In this document: positions 1 to 11,772 of the stretch, piece after piece
How the letters are laid out: every line of letters starts with the position of its first letter
Numbering within the stretch: position 1 is the first letter of the stretch
Position numbers and translations under genes: made by a program
Source: Sphagnum compactum
Lineage: Eukaryota > Bryophyta > Sphagnopsida > Sphagnales
DNA: 64,000 nt
Direction of reading: 5' to 3'
Assembly (NCBI GenBank): GCA_965153455.1
Contig: OZ234500.1
Span: 2,418,001-2,482,000 of the forward strand
The notes under the pieces: generated by a model
The model's input: only the letters and a program-made list of their open reading frames with translations
The model's database searches: none
What the model was told of the DNA's origin: nothing

Positions 1-3000
1 CCGATTCTCTCAAAGACTTTTTTAAAAAAAGGCCAGTGAGAACCAGCTAGGGTATCAGAATTTAAATTTTTCCTTGATCAGCCGGTTCTCAAATGTGCTG
101 GTTCTCACAAATGATCATATTCATGCAACCTTTCCAAATTTCTATCTAGCAGTCCAGGTTTTAACACAATGGTATAATGAATTGATTGTACACACATAGT
201 TGGGTAACCAGCGGTCTGTTTTGTAGCTGAAGCTTGTGTGTAGGGTGGGCTTTGTTCATGCACTTATGCGAAGGAGAGAGAACATTTTAAGTGAGAGAGA
301 GCGCGTGACACAAGAAAGAAGAGACACACACACACAAACTACATAGTTGTTCATGTTGATGATGACAAACACTATTACAAAATGTGGGTGCACTTCACTA
401 GTTCCTGTTCACTAGACCAATGAATTCATTGCTTCTTCATTGGTCCCATTGGTCCCAGTTCATTACAACCATTGAATTCACTCAAAATCTAATGAAATCA
501 CTTGACGTATAGGGACACCTTTTGTTGTAATGAAAGCACATATGGTAATAAGTAATTTTTCTTTGGTGCTTTGAATTTCGCATGATTGATTTTTCATTCG
601 AAAATTAAGCTTTCCTACCAAAGGTTTTGATCATTCTTAATTTGTGGATTCTTAAAATAATCTAACAAGAAATGGTTTGATATTGGTGGAAATTGTTATG
701 TTTCACATTTGGAAAATAAGAAGACCATGATGAAATGAGGCACACTTACAATAGTAGAAACTTTTGATAATGCATTATTTATTTTAGTTTCTTTTGTTGT
801 GTGTGCCTTCATATTGCACCCTTTCAATGAAAATGGATACACTTCACAAGAGAGATAATTAAAAATAAAAAATACTCACATGTTAATCAATGAAAGAGAT
901 GTTTATGCATGGGCTAGTTTGATAAAACCAACTTCACCATATTGATCAGGCAATTATCTAAAGGTTTGAGTGTTTCCAACTATGTTCATATTAACATTTA
1001 GTTCAAAAGCTGTTAATAAATAGAACAAAAATTACATAATAAGATTTCATGCATGCATATGGGGTCAATGCCACATCTTCATTTGGTTGAATATTTTGCT
1101 TAATGAATGACATTGAGTTTCGATAATCCAATGGATTTTGGAAATACACTTCTCATGTTGAAAATGTCAAGACTCCAAAGCAAGGGCTGGTAATATTGTT
1201 TGAAAATCAAGGATGATGTGAATTGTAACAATTGACCCTTTAAGGTTCAAGCATGCCATTTGTGTGGGATTTGCATTTACATTTGACATTGAACTATCTA
1301 AAGAATATGTTTTTGCAAAACAATGAACTCATCCCATAAATCCACCATCCCAAGAAAAGAAATGTGTTTGCATTAGAATTTAGAAAAATTGAAATTTGGA
1401 AGGTGCTTATTTTTGGCTTGGGCTAAATCACATCCTTAACTTATATGACAAAAATTGGCTATATTAATTAAGATAGTCACCTGCCCACATTAATTAGTTT
1501 GAAGCCCTACAATGAATGAACTTCATTAAGTACTTTCATCCACATAAAAGTCACAAAATCCAACATCATGAACCTTTATGACCATCATACATTGAAAGCC
1601 TAATTATCCATTATGGCAATGCCATGACATTTGTGCAAACAATCCTTTTGGGATGAACATGTAAAATGATTGACTCTTCTATTCACATTCTTTGAAGATG
1701 ATGGGTTTACTTTGAAGACATTTAACATTGGGAATCACTATTTCACATTTGACTTGAAAGCTAGAAGGTTCAAATTGGGTTTCTAGAAACCTTCTATAAA
1801 TTGCTGTGTTCGTTTTGGGGAATGAAGTGGAAACTTCATGTGATGTTTTTGGTTTCTAGTCCAAAAGCAAGATTTTGCACCATTCACCTCCATCAAAAAA
1901 GGATTTCATCACAACCACCAACCCTTGTGTGGGAAGACTTCTTTGACATCAGCATCCCTTTAAGAATCATGGGATCCAACGCCTTCAACATGTCATGATG
2001 ATCAAGGAATCATGCGACTCATACTGTTAGATGGATGTTTAATGCCACTAAATATTGTTAGATGGACAAACATCTGGGGGAGGTTTTATGTTCTATCCAC
2101 TATTTAGGTGGAACTTGTCAAGGTTGTAAGGATGAATGTCTATAACACAATCCTTTAGAAGCTCCTAATCAAGGTTTATGAATTAGCAAAGGATGTAATT
2201 TAGCTGAAGTCACAAGGTACACTAATAGGTCCTTCCTTACAACTATGAGTTCAAGAATTAGTTTAGAATGTGAGTTAGTCACATTCTTAAATGAAATTAG
2301 TCAAAACAAGCAGACCAATTAATAAACCTAATCTATATCATCAAGCTTCCGTGATACTGAATGTGACCAAACTCCTGAGCAAAAAAGCCTCTGATTTGTG
2401 GATCAACAAATTGTACCAATACAGGTCTAGAGTTGTGTTGGTGTGGGTCTCACAAGCCAAAATGTTTTGTTGGAATGTCATCTTCAAAGTCAGGAGGGTT
2501 GGATGGGTGGGGGCACTGAATCGTTTGTAAATGTTGAAATTTTGCATGCAGCTAGAAACTCAAAAAGGAATTGGAGAACAACCATTTGGAATTGAGAGAA
2601 AGTTGCCATTTGCTCACCTGAAAGGCCTCAGAGCAAAGCACTGATTTCAACTTTAAGACTCAGAATTGTCTGGGTATGTATGTACTATGTACCCTCAATC
2701 TTCTAGACAGAGGAGGATCAACCACCACACCTCATTTCACCCTGCAAACTCAGAAGGAATTATTTAGGTATATCCTCAATCTTTTCAACAAAGGAGACTA
2801 GCAAAATCTAGAACTGTTGCAGATAGATGGTGCAAATTTTGCAGCACTGACAATTGCATCTTGTCAGTAATAGCCTGACCCTAAAACATAGAGAAGGATC
2901 ATCAATGAATAACACTCTCCAGATGAAACAGTCTTAGACCTCAGCAAGACAGTAGATGCCAGCTACATGACCTATATCCTCCATCACACCCAAGTTCACA

Positions 3001-3740
3001 AGCTTCTCCTTCCTTCTTGATGTTGATCAATCTTGAAACCCCTTGCAGCAACAAGGTCCAATATCTCTGTATCAAGTCAATGAACACTTAATAAAGGTCT
3101 ATAAAAAAATCAGCACACCCACTGGCTTCCTGAACTATATGTCATTTCCACCCTCCTGTATGAATCAAAAACTCTCCCAGTTTTGTACCTCTCAAATGCC
3201 AATCTCAAGTCATCACCAAGTACTGCTGTGGACAAACCAACATGCAACATGTAGCACATTGTGACAATTCACAAAAGTGAGAATACACTGACATTTTAAT
3301 TGAGCTAGCAGAGGACCAAGCTTCTGTCAAACCAATGGTGGTTGGTTACTATGATGCACTCCAGGGTATTCTCCAAAGGTTGTGGGGAGGAGGCTCGCCT
3401 GAAATGGTTGATTTGAGATGTAAGGATTGCTGAAGTCAATCACAATGACAAGAGTATGATCAATAACTTTGGCGCTTGAGAAAGATGCACATGCCATAGC
3501 CTTATTACGTGGAATCAAACATGTCACACAATGTCATGAACCAATCAGAATATGTGTCACTGCCTCTATGTTTATATTGTCTGAACAAAGGCAATAAAAT
3601 ATGTGTAAAACTACCGCAGTCTGTGCATGTGTAGAAAGGTGGATACCAAGCGAGTGGTGATCATACTCATTACCTGAAAATCCTGACCTCAAATGTTCCA
3701 CTGTACAAATAGATCTCTTTCTTGGACTCTGACTTTTGCA
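1..3740. other. Spacer without a recognisable gene
   Basis: AT-rich DNA upstream of the kinase gene's 3' end. No reading frame longer than about 80 codons, and none with recognisable protein similarity. Positions 30-120 carry several 'ggttctca'/'gagaacc' motifs like those in the short transposons near 28.4, 42.3 and 63.5 kb, so a degraded copy of that family may cross the left edge. A perfect 14-bp palindrome (caatgaattcattg) lies at about 418-431, and short GA and CA tracts at 290-340. Confidence 0.5.
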
Positions 3741-4898
3741 TTATGAGGAATTCATAGCCACAGCTTCCTGCCAGATGAGATGCTTGACATGCTCCACTGT
3801 GAGGTTGGGCAAATAAGAATCAAAATCAAATGTCAAGTAGCAGTTGGGCTCATCACTAGGATCATGAAGAGCAGAAAGGTATGGATGTGCCAGTGCCTCC
3901 TCAGCTGTGATCCTTCTAGTTGGGTTGAATTGCAGCATCTTCTCAGCCAAGTCACAAGCAACAGCGGTTGTCTGTGGGAACCTAGAAGCCAACGGTTTTC
4001 GCTCATGACCTAACAAAGCACTCTTTATTCGTACTCGAGCCTCTGGACTTTGCAAAAACAATAAATCTGACTCATCAGGTGTTCCCAAGAGTTCGGTGAT
4101 AAGCTTCAAGTGATTGACAGGATGCTCTTGTTGTGACCGAGTTGGAAACAAAGGTTCTCCTGTCAGCATCTCCATAAAAATGCAACCAACTGACCACATG
4201 TCTACTGCAGCACTGTATGAGTGACTCCCGAGAAGAAGCTCAGGAGCTCGGTATGGCCGTGTGACTACATACTCTGTGAGAAAATCATCTGCACATGAAG
4301 TTCGTGCCAGACCGAAATCACAAATCTTCAGCAAACAGTCATTGTAGTTGATGAGGATATTGCTTGGCTTCAGATCTCGATGCAGAATATTGGCAGAATG
4401 GATATACTTCAGCCCCCTGAGAAGCTGATACAAAAGGAACTGGCACTGATATTCGTCCAGCTTTGTTGTTCTCAGCACATCGTGAAGGTCTGTGTCCATG
4501 AGCTCATTTGCAATGTAAGCATCATGGAAATCCTCTATTGAAGCAGGAACAACAATATCTTTGATTGGAATTATGTTGTCATGATTAGTGTGCCTGAGGA
4601 GTAGAATCTCTCTGAGAGTGCGCCTTGCTAATGTGCTGTTCTGGAAAGCATTCACTATCTTCTTGATGGCTACTTTCTCCCCAGTTTCGGAATTGGTGAA
4701 GGCACAGACATCACCATATGCACCTCGACCAACAGGGCCGATGAGAATGTATTTGCTGTAAACCTCAAACACATCCTCTCGCACATGGTATTTTGTGAGG
4801 TTACAACTTGCTGCGGTTCCTTGCAGCAACTCCTTGTGTGTGTGTGTCTCTGTCTGCTGGCTGTCAATCGTGCAAGAGCTGACCTTGGTCTCCAACAT
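3741..4898 (-). CDS. Mitogen-activated protein kinase, TEY type, uninterrupted coding region
   Basis: A 385-residue serine/threonine MAP kinase, which in plants acts at the end of MAPKKK-MKK-MPK cascades in cytosol and nucleus. Visible parts: glycine loop GRGAYG (57-62), VAIKK lysine (79), HRDLKPSN (173-180, catalytic Asp175), DFG (194-196), activation motif T208-E209-Y210, and a C-terminal common-docking motif LHDPSDEP (344-351) of the group A/B kind. Length is normal for the family. Odd points: the whole kinase is one exon, whereas plant group A/B genes usually have several coding introns, so a retrocopy is likely. The near-invariant Trp of TRWYRAPE is Pro215 here, and the usual VYELMD reads ANELMD. 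The frame is intact, so it may be active. The ATG was chosen because it starts a full-length kinase; a CAG acceptor lies two bases upstream (4901-4903). The gene is divergent from the one at 6728. Confidence 0.93.
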   Translation of the reverse strand: MLETKVSSCTIDSQQTETHTHKELLQGTAASCNLTKYHVREDVFEVYSKYILIGPVGRGAYGDVCAFTNSETGEKVAIKKIVNAFQNSTLARRTLREILLLRHTNHDNIIPIKDIVVPASIEDFHDAYIANELMDTDLHDVLRTTKLDEYQCQFLLYQLLRGLKYIHSANILHRDLKPSNILINYNDCLLKICDFGLARTSCADDFLTEYVVTRPYRAPELLLGSHSYSAAVDMWSVGCIFMEMLTGEPLFPTRSQQEHPVNHLKLITELLGTPDESDLLFLQSPEARVRIKSALLGHERKPLASRFPQTTAVACDLAEKMLQFNPTRRITAEEALAHPYLSALHDPSDEPNCYLTFDFDSYLPNLTVEHVKHLIWQEAVAMNSS

Positions 4899-5346
4899 GT
4901 CTGATTTGTTACAGGTAAGAGAAGAATGGTGGAGAAGCTTTCAGATTTGTCAAATAGTGCCAATCTGCTGTCCAGAAGAATTTTCCTCCTCCTCCTTGCA
5001 ACAATTCACCACAAATGATAAGACATGCCCCACTGTCTTGTGTTGAATTCCTGGATCTTCTCTCTAAAAGGAAAGCATTTGTGGCTTCTCACTTTGCTGC
5101 AACGTGAAATGAAGAAGCTTCAGAGGAGGAGGCAACACGCAACAACAAATGAAGGAGGCATATGAATTCTCACTTGCTCGCGAGAGAGATCAAAACACCT
5201 AGAGATTTTGACCTCGTTGGTGCGCCATCCGCAGTAGCAGGAAGAAGGAATAAACAGGGGCAAGCAACAACAGCAAGAGCAGCCCAGGGAAAAAGAGAAA
5301 CAGGAATAAAAAGGAAACAAAACACACAGCTGTAAAAGAAACTCAC

Positions 5347-5469
5347 TGTTGACGGCAAACGCGGAGTCCTGAAGACGAGGAAAAAGACGACCCAAAGCTC
5401 TCCGAATCACCACAACCACTACGACGGCCAAGACGCCTGCATACACAAGAGCAATGTCATTGTTCCCAC
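5347..5469 (-). other. Putative 5' leader exon of the MAP kinase
   Basis: On the minus strand this segment has an acceptor (tttcttcag) before 5469 and a strong donor (gtgagt) after 5347. Splicing to the CAG acceptor at 4901-4903 would place it directly before the kinase ATG. It contains a short upstream ORF. In the kinase frame it is open and reads ALVYAGVLAVVVVVVIRRAL, a hydrophobic stretch, but has no in-frame ATG, so a UTR role is the simplest reading. Splice sites are inferred by eye only. Confidence 0.4.
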
Positions 5470-5663
5470 CTGAAGAAAATACGTGTCAGAAAGCGAGAGA
5501 TTTCTCTCGCACTTGCTTAAGATGATGAGCAACGATGAAGGAGTTTCCAGCCCGCTGTCTGTCGTGACGACACAAGACAGCAGCGACACACGAGATTTCT
5601 CTCTCGAAGACTACGGAACCGAAATTCGAAGTCTGGAATCCCAATCTCTTTCCTCTTACTCAC

Positions 5664-5789
5664 GCGGGAAGAACTCGCGGACTAAAATAATCTCCAACAA
5701 GAGACAAACACCCGATTTGCCCACCAACAGAACATTCAAGCTGTAATATTCAAGCCTCTTCTTTTTCTCTCTCACAGGCACAAACGCTT

Positions 5790-5823
<34 letters not shown>

Positions 5824-5860
5824 ACGCACTAAGCTCGTCTTTCCAATCAAACTAAGGTAA
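5664..5860 (-). other. Putative first 5' UTR exon of the MAP kinase, with a GA tract
   Basis: A strong donor (gtgagtaag) follows 5664 on the minus strand and could join the exon at 5469. The segment carries a (GA)n run of about 30 bp (a CT run at 5793-5822 on the plus strand), common in plant leaders and core promoters. The 5' boundary is a guess. It has one short upstream ORF starting within the exon and no in-frame ATG for the kinase. Confidence 0.3.
5793..5822. repeat. (CT)n microsatellite
   Basis: About 14 CT units on the plus strand, inside the putative leader of the kinase gene (GA on its sense strand). Confidence 0.9.
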
Positions 5861-6041
5861 GCTTGAAATCGCCCGTGCAAAGGCACGAAACTTCTGGACG
5901 ATCGGAGACCGCTCTAGGATCCTTCCTTGTCGCGGAAACAGGGGTAGCAGAGAGTAGATAGAGAAGCTGGCCCCGCGAGAAGCTGCCAGGCTACCCAAAT
6001 CAGATGGACGTTTTGTTGTCTCCACGCCCATGTGTCGGTGT

Positions 6042-6050
6042 TATAAATAG
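6042..6050 (+). promoter_or_regulatory. Candidate TATA box for the gene at 6728
   Basis: TATAAATAG stands in the GC-richer interval between the two divergent genes. If used, the leader would be about 650 nt long and may hold an intron. The 0.85-1 kb between the kinase leader and the ATG at 6728 is the only shared upstream region of the pair. Confidence 0.4.
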
Positions 6051-6727
6051 CAAAGGGCAGAACTTGGAACGTCTTGCGAACTTCGAGGAGCAGGAAATGA
6101 CAAAACGGACCGACCCATGATCATCATCGTCATCAGAGAGAGATGCGCATCTTGCTGTTTCTTCTTACCTCTTGTCAAAAATTGTGCTTATAGGTCTCTC
6201 TATCGCAGATGACTGACTCTCTCCAGAGTCCAGACTCCATCCACACGCCCCACCATTGAGAGCGTTCCGAAACAGACGGACACAATTTGAAAGCTTTTGC
6301 TGCGATTTCACATTCGCTGTTTCATGCTGCTCTCCAGTTCTCTGCTTCTGGGGTCTCGAGAAGCTGTGCTGGTGTCGTGAACAAAACGGCATCGAACCCA
6401 AGCTATTTTCCATGTTGGAAACCTTTGAAATCTTCTTAGTTTCCAAAACCCAAATTCCTGGTTAGACACGCAATCCTCCTTTCTTTCCATGAAACCCTAA
6501 TCCTAATGTGACGGAAAGAAGACGACGAAGACGAGGAGTGTTGTGCATATTCCCTCTTGCCCGCGGAGAGAGAAGAGGATCCGTATGCCGTTACGTAAGG
6601 AAGACATGGAGCTTGGAATGCCGATTTCTCAAGCAACAACAACACAGCTGTGAACTAGATTTTTTCCGGAGAGATAATTATTTGCACACACCCTTTTGGG
6701 AAGAATCTTTCTGCAAAGGCTTCAAGC

Positions 6728-7895
6728 ATGAAGCTGGGAGTGGCATGGAGAAATATCAAGAACTACGTGAAGCACGACTTGAAAGAGATTGCATTCCCGT
6801 CGGCCATGCCTAACCCTCCTTCCTTTAAGCCCAAGCTCTATCGGAAGCTCACTCTCAGAGATTTCTTCGAGGTATTGGTTTGGAAACTGTTATACGAGTC
6901 TCTAGTCCTCCAATAATCGAGAGAGAGTGGATGATTTTGAGCTTGCATCAGTTCCGGTTGGATTTTGATCTTGGACCATCTACATCTGTACTTTTTCTTC
7001 TGGTTATTGCATTGCAAGCCGTTCTAAAGAGCCACAGATTCTTGGTGCTGGAGAGTGGATGAGTTGAGCTTGCATCAGTTCAGGCTTCTTTGTTGTTAGC
7101 TTCGAAACCTGTTTTCCAGTGCAATGACGTTGTTGTTGCTCTGATATTGCAGATAGTGAGGAAATCAACAACTCTGTATGCAAAGAGTTGGACGCGTGCA
7201 GGAATCAGCAAAGAGGAGTGGAAGGAATTGGGGCTTGTGGAAGAAGATGATCCTGAGGTGGCTCAGAAGAAGGAACCAGATGAGCCATCAAGTGTAGAAG
7301 AAATTGGTATGCTTCTGATTCACATTTCTTCTGTGAAGATTTCTTTCAGCAATGTGAATTCATGTGTGTACTGTGGGATGTGAAAGAGGATGTAGCAACT
7401 AGGGTTTGAAGCTCAAGGATTTGTGAGAGGAGAAGTTTGTTTGCCTCAAGGTGTGTGCATGTGTGCAGATGCTAGAAGCACAAAATAATTTAGGATTGGA
7501 GCTCTAAGATCCACGCCTTTGTGTTTGAAGGGCAAATAACCACCCTCACTCCTGTGCCCTCAAACAAAGGATTCCTGTCTTGTAGATCACTTTGTGTATG
7601 TAGAGAAAAGAAGGTCATGTTAAACCTATACAGTATGTGTGTGTGTGTGTTTGGGTTTGCAGCTTTGGCAGCAAGAGCTGGTGCTGAGCATATACGACCT
7701 GCACTCCAGCGCTTGTACATGACAAGAGCAACAGCATATCGGGATGCGCTGAAGAGTTTTGTTGCGGGATATCAGGAAGGTATAGCAGAAGTACTTGCTG
7801 AGAAGAAGAAACCCACAGAACACCCAGGGAGTACAGAGGCAAAGGTCAAAGTAACAGAGAGGCACAATGTACATACCTCAAACTCAAAACCCTGA
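6728..7895 (+). CDS. Conserved plant protein of unknown function, three exons
   Basis: Predicted 176-residue protein from exons 6728-6871, 7153-7306 and 7663-7895 (531 nt). All introns are GT-AG; the first is phase 0, the second splits a GCT alanine codon. The protein starts MKLGVAWRNIKNYVKHDLKE and has a basic, Pro-containing N-terminal third (IAFPSAMPNPP), a middle acidic part rich in Glu/Asp/Lys (residues 66-99), and a conserved-looking C-terminal helix region (ALQRLYMTRATAYRDALKSF, about 113-132) ending in a Lys/Glu-rich tail. There is no signal peptide or clear membrane span. I recall similar short proteins across land plants, without a function I can name reliably; mitochondrial association is possible but unproven. 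Head-to-head with the MAP kinase gene. Confidence 0.8.
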
Positions 7896-10136
7896 TGATG
7901 CTACAAAGGAGGAATTCACTAAATTATAGTGGGGAGGGATCATCAGGGGTTGGATAATCAGCAGGACCAGCCTAAAGCAAGTGTGATGCTTTGGATTGAG
8001 AGAGAGGGAGGATCAAAGCACATGCTGACTGGTGATGATGTAAGAGAATATGCACACCATGAGCACTATTCCACACACAACCCCTCTTATAGGTCAATGA
8101 AGAGGAGCGCACATGAAAGTTCAATTCTGTGCCTTATCTCAGAATGACACAACAGGATGGACATGAGGATCAACAACTCTGGAAGGTATGTACTACTCCA
8201 ACAACTTGGTGAGATCTCATTGGTGCAGCTGAAGGGATCTTTAGCAATGGATTAGGATGCTCTTCTCCATATACAGATGCCTCAGTTTCATGGAAACCTC
8301 TTACACTCTGCCATGCTACTCATCCATACCCTCCACACCAAAGTGGCGAACTAGAAGACACCTGCATTTTGAGATGCTCAGATTTGGAAAAATTGCTTGT
8401 TTATGTCCTTCAATCCTTACAAGATTTTGGTCTCCTTCCATTGTGTACTATGGGAGTATTTTAATCTTTATGTCAAGATTTGTTTCTGTTCTAGGCAAAG
8501 TGCTAAGGGCTTTGAGCCTCTTGGAAGTCCATAAGACCTTGAGTAGTGATTGTAATTGTTGCAATTTTCAAAGCTTTACTAATCCTCACTTTGGTCATGT
8601 AATTTTCACCAACCTAGACATTCTTTCAAGGCCTAATTTGATTGATTCTTTCTTGTGGAGGTATGAAGTTTAGGTCTCCTGAATCGTATGTCTCTTCAAG
8701 AAGCTATTGATAGAGGTCTTAACAAATTTGTTGTTTAGCAACAAGAGATCTTAGGGGTACATGGAATGTTTTGTGAATGAAAATCCAAAGTCAGTAGCTT
8801 TGTCAAGTTAAAAGATCTAATCTTTGCCCCTTAGCCATGATGGCCTCTCAGGTCCTTTCTCTTCTGTTGATTGCAAACGCCTAAAAAGATTCAGGTATTG
8901 AAAATGTTATGTTCATTTGTAACAAGCATTATGGTGCCTCTGTGTCTGTGGAATAATTCTCTTGAAGTTGCTTATCTGAAGTTTAGTTTGTCAGAATTTG
9001 AAGTCTTAAGTCTTCATAGTTATTCCAATCCTCTTAACAAGTTTAACACAGAGTGTGGCCTCCCTCCCTGTCTTCCTTTTCTTTGTGTGGTTTGGAGGTT
9101 GCACAAAAACCCCATGAAAACTAAAATTATTAATGTAGCTAGTTCTCCTTTTCTCACAAGATTTTAAAATTGCTAAGCTCCTTTTATGAACCGATCTTGC
9201 CAGTGATGAATAATTTGTGGGTGGCCTAGTTACAAGAAGCTGTTGTCCTTGCCAAGAATAGTTGTTTCTTAAAGACTCCTCAGGAGTAGTTGATGATGAA
9301 GTCCTTGAATCATTGTAAGAGTAAGCAAATCTCCTCCTCAGGTTGTTGCATTCTTTTGATTTCTCAACTCTCTATAACAAGATCAACCTATCAGACTTGG
9401 GAGAACTAGAATGAGAGTTATATTGAATATAGTTTTTGATAGGATGCATAGGTCTCATCATTTTAGTTTTTTTAATTGGTTCTTGAATGTTCTTGATATC
9501 CCTTCATTCTCCAACTTCATGTATTTAGACAAGGACTCTATTATCAGTGGCATACCCTAAGTCATTTTGTGAACTTGATTGTACATGTGATGGCTTTTCT
9601 TACAAGGTTTTTGATTTAACAATATGCCAAGATTCCTAAGGCTTTTAAGCATTGAGATATTTGACAAGTGCTCTCAGCCAGAATGTGCATACAAATCCCA
9701 TTCTTTTTTATTGTTTTCCTTACTTACCTTTCCCCTTCTTCTTCTTCTTGGGGATTTTGGTTTTCTCTTTCAATTTTAAGGTTTGTTACCCTAGCCAGCG
9801 TCATGGTTGAGTTTCCCATTACTGCCAATTTTGTGACAGAAATTTATTAGATTGGTTAATGTTTGGTGTTAATGAAGTCAGGGGGGGAGTTCTGGTAGGT
9901 GGCCGATACCATAGATGTTGCTGTTGAAGGTAACTCAACATGCATGTGGCTGTCACTATCTTTCAAACTGCTCCTTGACTTTGTTTTGTTGGTCGTGTTT
10001 CCTCTTTTCTTTAGGGTTGGGGTTCCTCTTTTTCATGCTTGCTGATTGGTTGCAATTATGTTGTCAGTTATGAAAAATCAGATTTTCCTAGTGTATTTGT
10101 AGGGTACCTTATATCTGTGAAAAACCTTCTTAGAAA
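7896..10136. other. 3' flank and spacer, no supported gene
   Basis: Begins with the 3' UTR of the preceding gene. A 138-codon open frame at 8257-8673 has no recognisable domain and unlikely composition. Around 8820-8865 one frame reads LPLSHDGLSGPF, faintly like a LINE reverse-transcriptase motif, and the surrounding text reads as decayed coding sequence full of stops. A ruined retroelement is possible but not shown. Confidence 0.35.
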
Positions 10137-10450
10137 AGAGAGGGATCTTACACCTACTGCTTAAGAGTTGGAGGGATCCCTCCCACTCTTAAGGAGTAGG
10201 TGTAAGAATGCTCCCCTCCTATGCCTCGTGATCCACCTGTGTTTAGGTTTGCCTTGTGTTGTACAATTGGTTTGTTTAGGTTCACCCTTGTGTTGTAGAT
10301 TCAGTTTGTTTGGGTTCACCTTGTGCTGTACAATTGCTAAAGCCCATGGGTGGGGGAAATTCCCAAAATGCAGGGCTGGACTTTTGGCTACTGCCTCATC
10401 CTAGGCCCCTTGTTTTGGGAATGCCCACACCAGGTGGCTTTTACCCCACA
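10137..10450 (+). repeat. Dispersed repeat, copy 1 (with 33-34 bp internal tandem repeats)
   Basis: Shares several blocks with 54575-54890 in the same order and orientation: the cttaagag/ctccc segment, gtgatc-tttaggtt, agcccatg-ggg-attccca, gggctg, and the closing ttttaccc. A shorter copy lies at 14693-14790. Internally, 10242-10341 holds three tandem units of 33-34 bp (tttaggttcaccttgtgttgtaca type). No coding capacity; possibly the LTR or end of an undescribed element. Confidence 0.65.
10147..10206. repeat. 60-bp near-perfect palindrome
   Basis: The two 30-base arms match except at two paired positions; the centre is GAGGGATCCCTC. Outer arms begin cttacacctact and end agtaggtgtaag. It would form a long hairpin. 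It sits at the left part of the dispersed repeat 10137-10450. Confidence 0.9.
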
Positions 10451-11772
10451 CATAAGGGTCACCTGCCAATTCTTTCCAGGTTGACTTAAATCCTAAATAT
10501 TGAGAAATATCGGTAATTAGGAAGCTCTGTTTATAATACAAGTGATTGGCAAGTACAATATCCTTCATACCAATATGTTACAGACAAAAAGAGCTGGTGG
10601 AATACTTCAAAGACTGAGTAAGGAGGTGCCTACTAACTGCTCCAAATGAAACCATGAATTCTGTTCAGGTCTCCCTTTGTACTTTGGAAAGGTACTAGTA
10701 GTGCATGTGGATTTGATGAGGCATAGAATTGGCCTTTCTTTTTGCCTTTTACTTCCTAGCTCCATGCAATGTGATTGAGCAATGAGGTGATTTGCCTCAA
10801 TATTGACACTCCAACGACTCCCCCTATGATGGCAGTCAAATTGAATGGTATTCAGAACCTTGATAAAAAGGTTATACCAAAACTTTAAGATTCCTAAAGA
10901 ATTCCAATCTTGGGTTTTAATTGCAGGGGCTAATGGAACAATCTAACTCTAGTCTCAAGCCTCCTCTAGATCCAAAGCTATCTTCTTCAGTTAATCATTT
11001 TGCATCACTTCAGAGAATAGTATTCGTATTTTGAATAGCAACTTCCATGGAGAACAGGCATGGCTTTGGTTTCAACACCTTGAAGACTACATTCAGTTGT
11101 TTCAAGGATTCAATCTCCATATCACTTCACAAGATATTCAGTCAATCATTGGTATCATGTGCGCTTGAAGGACCACGCTGAAGTGTTGCCACTGAAGAAC
11201 ATTGCTGGGACATTGAAGAACACAAAACTCAATTACCATGCAAGAAAGTAAAAGTGAGCAGGTCCACTAAAAGTTGACTATCAGCAACAAAGAAATTGAA
11301 GTCTCCAATGCATAATGCTTCAAATACAGCATTAATGATCATGTAAAGCTGATGGGTATAAAAATAATTAGCTCAAATATTTTTTCAACATCATACCCAG
11401 CCATCAATGCCAAACACAATTGTAGCACCTGTACTAAGCAATGCACCTTGAAATGTTTACACCTTGAAACTACATAGATCAACATGTCACTTGCATATTG
11501 CATATAGGAAGGAGATACACACATACATTTATTATCATGAACATTCAATATTATCACAAGTGCATTTGAAAATAGATAAAATATGACATACATGCATATT
11601 AGAACATGGAACTTAAGGTTTTTGATTTTTATGTAGCAAGTTGTATACTGTATTACTGAGTTTATTTTGTAGTTTGATTTTATTTTGTATCCATTCTTTG
11701 TCCACATGAAATGCCTAATGAATTTAGTATCATGTGCACTGTAGGTACACGTATCTACAGTTGTGAAAATTT
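10451..11772. other. Spacer downstream of the dioxygenase gene
   Basis: AT-rich. Part next to 11772 should be the 3' UTR of the dioxygenase. A 145-codon minus-strand frame at 11339-11776 starts at a TTG, is Ile/Tyr/Lys-rich and has no recognisable domain; I take it as chance. Confidence 0.4.

Noticed and set aside
5483-5746. 87-codon plus-strand frame
   Set aside because: Starts at GTG, lies opposite the predicted kinase leader exons, Ser-rich without any domain; taken as chance.
8257-8673. 138-codon plus-strand frame
   Set aside because: No recognisable domain, high Cys/Phe/Ser from T-rich DNA, no splice context; faint LINE-like words nearby are too weak to call.
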